This document shows positions 59,929-64,000 of a stretch of DNA of 64,000 nt, one piece after another. Made by a program: the position numbers and the translations under genes. A model generated the notes under the pieces. The model was not told the DNA's origin, made no database searches, and worked only from the letters and a program-made list of their open reading frames with translations. The first letter of the stretch is position 1. Every line of letters starts with the position of its first letter. This DNA is from JACVRW01 sp963764665 (lineage in GTDB: Bacteria; Actinomycetota; Thermoleophilia; Solirubrobacterales; Thermoleophilaceae), in NCBI GenBank assembly GCA_963764665.1, contig CAVXTL010000010.1, forward strand, positions 124,001 to 188,000. The letters are read 5' to 3'.

Positions 59929-61293
59929 ATGGCCAAGACGATGCTCGACAAGATCTGGGAGCGCCACGAGGTCGACGACGGTCTCCTGTACATCGACCTC
60001 CACCTGGTGCACGAGGTCACGAGCCCGCAGGCGTTCGAGTCCCTGCGGCTGGCCGGGCGCACCGTTCGCCGGCCGGACCGCACGCTCGCGACCGCCGACC
60101 ACAACGTGCCCACCGACGGGGCCACCGCCCTCCCGATGGTGTCCGACCCGCTCTCGCGCAAGCAGATCGGCACGCTGGAGGACAACTGCGCGCAGTTCGG
60201 GATCCCGATCCACTCGATCGGGTCCGAGAGCCAGGGCATCGTCCACGTGATCGGGCCGGAGCTGGGCGTCACGCAGCCGGGCATGACCATCGTCTGCGGC
60301 GACTCGCACACCTCCACGCACGGCGCGTTCGGCGCGCTCGCGTTCGGCATCGGCACGAGCGAGGTGGAGCACGTGCTGGCCACACAGACGCTCCAGCAGC
60401 GCAAGCCGCGCTCCATGCGGATCGCCTACTCCGGCGAGCTCCCCCCGGGGGTCACGGCCAAGGACCTGATCCTCGCCACGATCGGCCGGATCGGCGTGGA
60501 CGGCGGCGTGGGCCACGTGATCGAGTACTCCGGTCCGGCCATCCAGGGCCTGTCGATGGAGGGCCGCATGACCATCTGCAACATGACCATCGAGGCGGGA
60601 GGACGCGCCGGCATGATCGCGCCCGACGACACCACCTTCGAGTGGGTCCAGGGCCGCGCCGCCGCGCCCGAGCGCTTCGAGGAGGCCGTGGCCGAGTGGC
60701 GCGGACTGGCGAGCGACGACGGCGCGGCGTTCGACACCGAGGTGTCCATCGACGCCGCGGCCATCTCACCGCAGGTCAGCTGGGGCACCAACCCGGCGAT
60801 GGTGGTGGACGTGACGGCAGCCGTGCCCGAGCCGAGCAGCGACGGCGACCGTCGCGCGCTCGAGTACATGGGGCTCGAGGCGGGCACCCCGATCCAGGAC
60901 ATCCGGCTCGACCGGGTCTTCGTGGGCTCCTGCACCAACTCACGGATCGGCGACCTCCGCGCGGCCGCCGAGATCGTCAGGGGGCGCAGGGTCGCGGGCT
61001 CGGTCGACGCGATGGTCGTGCCGGGATCCGCCAAGGTGAAGGCGCAGGCGGAGTCGGAGGGCCTGGACGAGGTGTTCAGGGACGCAGGCTTCGACTGGCG
61101 CTCGGCGGGGTGCTCCATGTGCCTCGGGATGAACCCGGACACGCTGGAGCCGGGCGAGCGCTGCGCCTCGACCTCGAACCGCAACTTCGAGGGCCGGCAG
61201 GGCCGCGGGGGCCGCACGCACCTCGTGAGCCCGCAGATGGCCGCGGCTGCGGCGATCGAGGGCCGGTTCGTGGACATCCGGGAGTGGGCGTGA
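59929..61293 (+). CDS. leuC: 3-Isopropylmalate dehydratase, large subunit
   Basis: 454 residues. It isomerises 2- to 3-isopropylmalate with LeuD. The [4Fe-4S] cysteines are in VFVGSCTNSRIGDLR and AGCSMCLGMNPDTL; substrate motifs TVADHNVPT-like (ADHNVPTDG) and GDSHTSTHGAFGALAFGIGT are intact. A good ribosome-binding site (GAGGAGG-like AGGAGGTCC) lies within the end of the HTH gene. GTGA overlap with leuD. Confidence 0.94.
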   Translation: MAKTMLDKIWERHEVDDGLLYIDLHLVHEVTSPQAFESLRLAGRTVRRPDRTLATADHNVPTDGATALPMVSDPLSRKQIGTLEDNCAQFGIPIHSIGSESQGIVHVIGPELGVTQPGMTIVCGDSHTSTHGAFGALAFGIGTSEVEHVLATQTLQQRKPRSMRIAYSGELPPGVTAKDLILATIGRIGVDGGVGHVIEYSGPAIQGLSMEGRMTICNMTIEAGGRAGMIAPDDTTFEWVQGRAAAPERFEEAVAEWRGLASDDGAAFDTEVSIDAAAISPQVSWGTNPAMVVDVTAAVPEPSSDGDRRALEYMGLEAGTPIQDIRLDRVFVGSCTNSRIGDLRAAAEIVRGRRVAGSVDAMVVPGSAKVKAQAESEGLDEVFRDAGFDWRSAGCSMCLGMNPDTLEPGERCASTSNRNFEGRQGRGGRTHLVSPQMAAAAAIEGRFVDIREWA

Positions 61294-61847
61294 AGGCTCT
61301 GAGCGTCATCGAGGGCGGGGTGTCGGTGCTCGACCGCGACGACGTGGACACCGACCAGATCATGCCCAAGCAGTTCCTCAAGCGAATCGAGCGCACCGGC
61401 TTCGGCGAGTTCCTGTTCTACGACTGGGCCAAGCAGCCCGGCTGGCACCTGCCGCCCAACCCGATCCTGGTCACTGGGCGCAACTTCGGCTGCGGGTCGT
61501 CGCGCGAGCACGCGCCCTGGGGGCTCGAGGACTACGGCTTCGAGGCCATCGTCGCGCCCAGCTACAGCGACATCTTCTTCTCCAACTGCACCAAGATCGG
61601 GCTGCTCCCGGTGGTGCTGCCCGAGGACGAGGTGAGGGCCCTGATGCAGAGCCGTAGCGCCCGCATCGACCTGGACGAGCAGACCGTCACGCACGGGGAC
61701 ACGGTGGCGCGCTTCGAAATCGACCAGGAGACCAAGCGCAGGCTGCTGGGCGGGCTCGACGACATAGGCGTCACCCTCCTCCAGAACGAGAAGATCACCG
61801 CGTACGAGCGCGATCGCGAGCGGACCGGCCCGCGCACCGCCGCATGA
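61290..61847 (+). CDS. leuD: 3-Isopropylmalate dehydratase, small subunit
   Basis: 185 residues, swivelling domain. DVDTDQIMPKQFLKRIERTG near the N-terminus and GRNFGCGSSREHAPWGLEDY (residues about 60-80) form the family signature. IFFSNCTKIGLLPVVL follows. GTG 61290 overlaps leuC, and the methyltransferase ATG overlaps its stop. The upstream frame from 59787 is antiphase to leuC and is rejected. Confidence 0.94.
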   Translation: MKALSVIEGGVSVLDRDDVDTDQIMPKQFLKRIERTGFGEFLFYDWAKQPGWHLPPNPILVTGRNFGCGSSREHAPWGLEDYGFEAIVAPSYSDIFFSNCTKIGLLPVVLPEDEVRALMQSRSARIDLDEQTVTHGDTVARFEIDQETKRRLLGGLDDIGVTLLQNEKITAYERDRERTGPRTAA

Positions 61848-62617
61848 GCACCGGCTCCGGCGCCCGCGACTGGGACGCCGAGAGCTACGACCGCGTCTCC
61901 ACCCCGCAGCTCGAGATGGCACTGCCGGTGCTCGACCGGCTGCCGCTCTCGGGCCACGAGACGGTGCTCGACGCCGGCTGCGGCTCCGGGCGGGTGACCG
62001 CCGTTCTGCTGGAGCGCGTTCCCCAGGGAGCCGTCGTGGCCGCGGACGCCGCGCCGTCGATGGTCGACCAGGCGCTGGAGCGCTTCGCGTCCGAGCCGCG
62101 CGTGCAGGTGCTCGACCCCGTCAGCCTCACCGAGCTCGAGCTCTCGGAGCGTGTGGACGGCGTCTTCTCCAACGCCGTGTTCCACTGGATCAAGGATCAC
62201 GACGCGCTGTTCGAGCGCCTCCACGCAGCGCTCAGACCCGGCGCGCCGCTGGTGGCCCAGTGCGGCGGCCGGGGCAACATCGACGTCTTCAGGCGCCTGG
62301 CGGACGAGGTGGCCGCCGAGCCGCCCTACGCCGAGCACATGAGCGCGTTCGAGGGCCCGTGGAACTACGCCGATCCCGCCGAGACGGAGGAGCGGCTGCT
62401 CCGAGCCGGGTTCGGCCACGTGCGCTGCTGGCTGGAGCCCTGGCCGGTGAACCCGCGCGAGCCGCTCGAGTACGCGAGCACGGTGTGTCTCGGCAATCAC
62501 CTGCAGGAGCTCCCCGAGGAGCTGCGCGAGCCCTTCGCAGCGGAGGTGGTTCGCCGCTCCGGCAAGCCGTTCCGGCTCGACTACGTGCGCCTGAACATCA
62601 CCGCCCGAGCCCGCTGA
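61844..62617 (+). CDS. SAM-dependent methyltransferase, trans-aconitate type
   Basis: 257 residues, class I fold. Motif I VLDAGCGSGRVTAVLL (about 42-57), AADAAPSMVDQALERF, VFSNAVFHWIKDHDALFERL and the long C-terminal helix region EELREPFAAEVVRRSGKPFR all match trans-aconitate 2-methyltransferase (Tam). Tam and the yeast Tmt1 methylate aconitate or isopropylmalate-type acids; its place after leuCD suggests repair of a side product such as isopropylmaleate. The ATG overlaps the leuD stop by 4 nt. Confidence 0.78.
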   Translation: MSTGSGARDWDAESYDRVSTPQLEMALPVLDRLPLSGHETVLDAGCGSGRVTAVLLERVPQGAVVAADAAPSMVDQALERFASEPRVQVLDPVSLTELELSERVDGVFSNAVFHWIKDHDALFERLHAALRPGAPLVAQCGGRGNIDVFRRLADEVAAEPPYAEHMSAFEGPWNYADPAETEERLLRAGFGHVRCWLEPWPVNPREPLEYASTVCLGNHLQELPEELREPFAAEVVRRSGKPFRLDYVRLNITARAR

Positions 62618-62693
62618 CGCATCGTTCCGCCCGCTTTTGGGTACTGAGGAGTTTGCGGTAGGGGAATGTCGATCGACCAGTGGGGAGATGTTC

Positions 62694-63527
62694 ATGCCCA
62701 GAACAAGGGCTCTCGTAGTCGCAGCCGTGTCCGCGCTCGCAATCGCAGCCGTGCTGCCGGCAGCCGCCGGCGCCTGGGCTCCGGCCGCCACAGCCACCAT
62801 CCACCCGGGCGTGCAGACGCTCACGGCGGGCGGTCAGTGCACCGCGAACTTCATCTACACGGACTCCGCCGGTACCTACATCGGACAGGCCGCGCACTGC
62901 TCCAGCACCGGTGAGGCCACGGACACCGACGGCTGTCTCGCGGGGACCCTCCCGCTCGGCACGCCAGTCGAGATCACCGGCGCCAGCAGGCCCGGCACGC
63001 TCGTCTACAGCTCCTGGGTCACGATGCAGGCGAACGGCGAGACCGATCCCGACACCTGCGCCTACAACGACCTGGCGCTCGTGAAGATCGACCCGGCCGA
63101 CGTGGGCAAGGTCAACCCGTCCGTGCCCGGCTTCGGCGGGCCCACCGGTATCGGTGGCCCCTCGGCCGCGCTCGACGACGTCTACTCCTACGGGAACTCC
63201 TCGCTGCGCTTCGGAATCACCTTCCTGAGCCCCAAGTTCGGCAAGGTCGTCTCGACCGAGGGCGGCGGCTGGAGCCGCACCGTGTACACGATCACCCCGG
63301 GCATCCCCGGCGACTCCGGCAGCGGCTTCCTGAACGCGTCCGGCCAGGCCATCGGGACGCTCTCCACGGTCGCCATCGCGCCGCTCCCCGCATCCAACGG
63401 GGTCGGTGACCTGGGCCGCGAGCTTGCCTACGCCCGTGCGAACAGCTCGTTCTCGGGCGTGCAGCTGGCGAACGGAACGGAGGCCTTCACGCCGGACGTG
63501 GTCGGAGCCATCGCCGGGGCCGGATAA
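62694..63527 (+). CDS. Secreted trypsin-like serine protease
   Basis: 277 residues with a signal peptide (TRALVVAAVSALAIAAVLPA). The triad is His68 (GQAAHCSS), Asp126 (YNDLALVKID) and Ser208 (GIPGDSGSGF). Disulfide-capable cysteines are at 49/69 and 81/122. It is a compact S1-type fold without a pro-domain of obvious length. ATG 62694 is preferred because GGGGAG is 6-7 nt upstream; ATG 62688 is 2 codons earlier. The 76-nt gap before it holds only this promoter region. Confidence 0.85.
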   Translation: MPRTRALVVAAVSALAIAAVLPAAAGAWAPAATATIHPGVQTLTAGGQCTANFIYTDSAGTYIGQAAHCSSTGEATDTDGCLAGTLPLGTPVEITGASRPGTLVYSSWVTMQANGETDPDTCAYNDLALVKIDPADVGKVNPSVPGFGGPTGIGGPSAALDDVYSYGNSSLRFGITFLSPKFGKVVSTEGGGWSRTVYTITPGIPGDSGSGFLNASGQAIGTLSTVAIAPLPASNGVGDLGRELAYARANSSFSGVQLANGTEAFTPDVVGAIAGAG

Positions 63528-63550
63528 CGGAATCCCATACCGTTCCGCGC

Positions 63551-64000
63551 TTGGCGCGGAAGATCGCAACGCTTCCCGGCGACGGGATTGGACCTGAGAT
63601 CACGGCCGCGGCGCGCGAACTGCTCGCCGCGGTCGGCGATTTCGAGCTCGAGGAGCACCTCATGGGCGGCGTTTCCATCGACGCCCACGGGGTCGCGCTC
63701 ACCGACGAAGTCCTGGAGGCCTGCCGGTCGGCCGACGCAGTCCTGCTGGCGGCTGTAGGCGGCCCGAAATGGGACACGACCGACCCCGCCAAGCCGCGAC
63801 CGGAGCAGGGTCTGCTCGGTCTCAGGAAGGGCCTCGGGCTGTTCGCGAACCTCCGCCCGGTGCGGCCGAGCCCCGCGCTCATCGACGCCAGCCCGCTCAA
63901 GCCCGAGCGCATCGAGGGCACCGACCTGCTCGTGGTGCGCGAGCTGACTGGGGGCATCTACTTCGGCGACTCCGGACGCGACGGCGACCGCGCCCACGAC
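63551..64000 (+). CDS. leuB: 3-Isopropylmalate dehydrogenase (5' part)
   Basis: 150 codons from TTG 63551, running past the window end. KIATLPGDGIGPEITAAARE is the standard N-terminus; LMGGVSIDAHGVALTDEVLE, AVGGPKWDTTDPAKPRPEQG and LFANLRPVRPSPALID follow, then VVRELTGGIYFGDSGRDGDR. It oxidatively decarboxylates 3-isopropylmalate. TACCGT (63538-63543) lies 7 nt before the TTG, and there is no ribosome-binding site, so it is probably leaderless. Confidence 0.92.
   Translation, partial: MARKIATLPGDGIGPEITAAARELLAAVGDFELEEHLMGGVSIDAHGVALTDEVLEACRSADAVLLAAVGGPKWDTTDPAKPRPEQGLLGLRKGLGLFANLRPVRPSPALIDASPLKPERIEGTDLLVVRELTGGIYFGDSGRDGDRAHD

Overview
The window is high-GC DNA (about 70% by eye), densely coded on both strands. 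It most likely comes from an actinobacterium of the class Thermoleophilia (Solirubrobacterales or a relative). The main grounds are the many SnoaL/NTF2-like proteins beginning MSQENVE, the six-gene MCE set, menaquinone biosynthesis, and many genes that look leaderless: a TANNNT -10 box lies 6-9 nt before the start codon. The taxonomic call is inference from gene content; no rRNA marker is present and I recognised no tRNA.

Layout. 1-760: two small genes and a truncated antisense gene remnant that meet at an apparent recombination junction. 0.75-8.5 kb: an accessory island built around a tandem array of SnoaL/NTF2-like genes: nine gene-sized copies, one internally deleted mini-copy and one fossil 3' tail. 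Most share near-identical first and last codons, and seven share a fixed promoter box 9 nt before ATG. Two ArsR-like HTH genes, a DUF1059 protein, a lipoprotein and an RTX-repeat protein lie among them. Several copies carry single-base frameshifts in short homopolymers. 8.5-20.2 kb: small coupled genes, a glutamine amidotransferase, a methyltransferase, a lipoprotein esterase, cysK-cysE, a queuosine-salvage (DUF2419) protein, a frameshifted beta-helix lipoprotein, pcrA, and folD (frameshifted as sequenced). 20.2-28.9 kb: a membrane protein, a FlK-like thioesterase and gatCAB in one run, then a CalB-like secreted lipase, a type II NADH dehydrogenase, an acetyltransferase and two tiny membrane proteins.

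28.9-63.6 kb: branched-chain amino-acid genes (ilvB, ilvN, ilvC, leuA, leuC, leuD, and leuB running off the end) with serA and a class V aminotransferase. Between ilvN and ilvC sit a secreted FG-GAP protein, the menaquinone genes (menF, menD, menH, menC, menA, menB, menE) and a compact operon of six MCE proteins with 4- or 1-nt overlaps and no YrbE permease or ATPase in view. leuA is preceded by an 18-codon leader peptide with seven consecutive leucine codons, which points to attenuation. A hairpin repeat occurs three times, each just after a stop codon and before ilvB, after ilvN, and before the leu leader.

Functional links: the men pathway supplies quinone for the type II NADH dehydrogenase; serA and the aminotransferase, then cysE and cysK, form a serine-to-cysteine route; ilv and leu make valine, isoleucine and leucine; the MCE operon should handle lipid import. 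Four genes appear to start at non-standard codons (AUC twice, CUG twice). Both AUC sites and one CUG site are followed from a well-placed -10 box.
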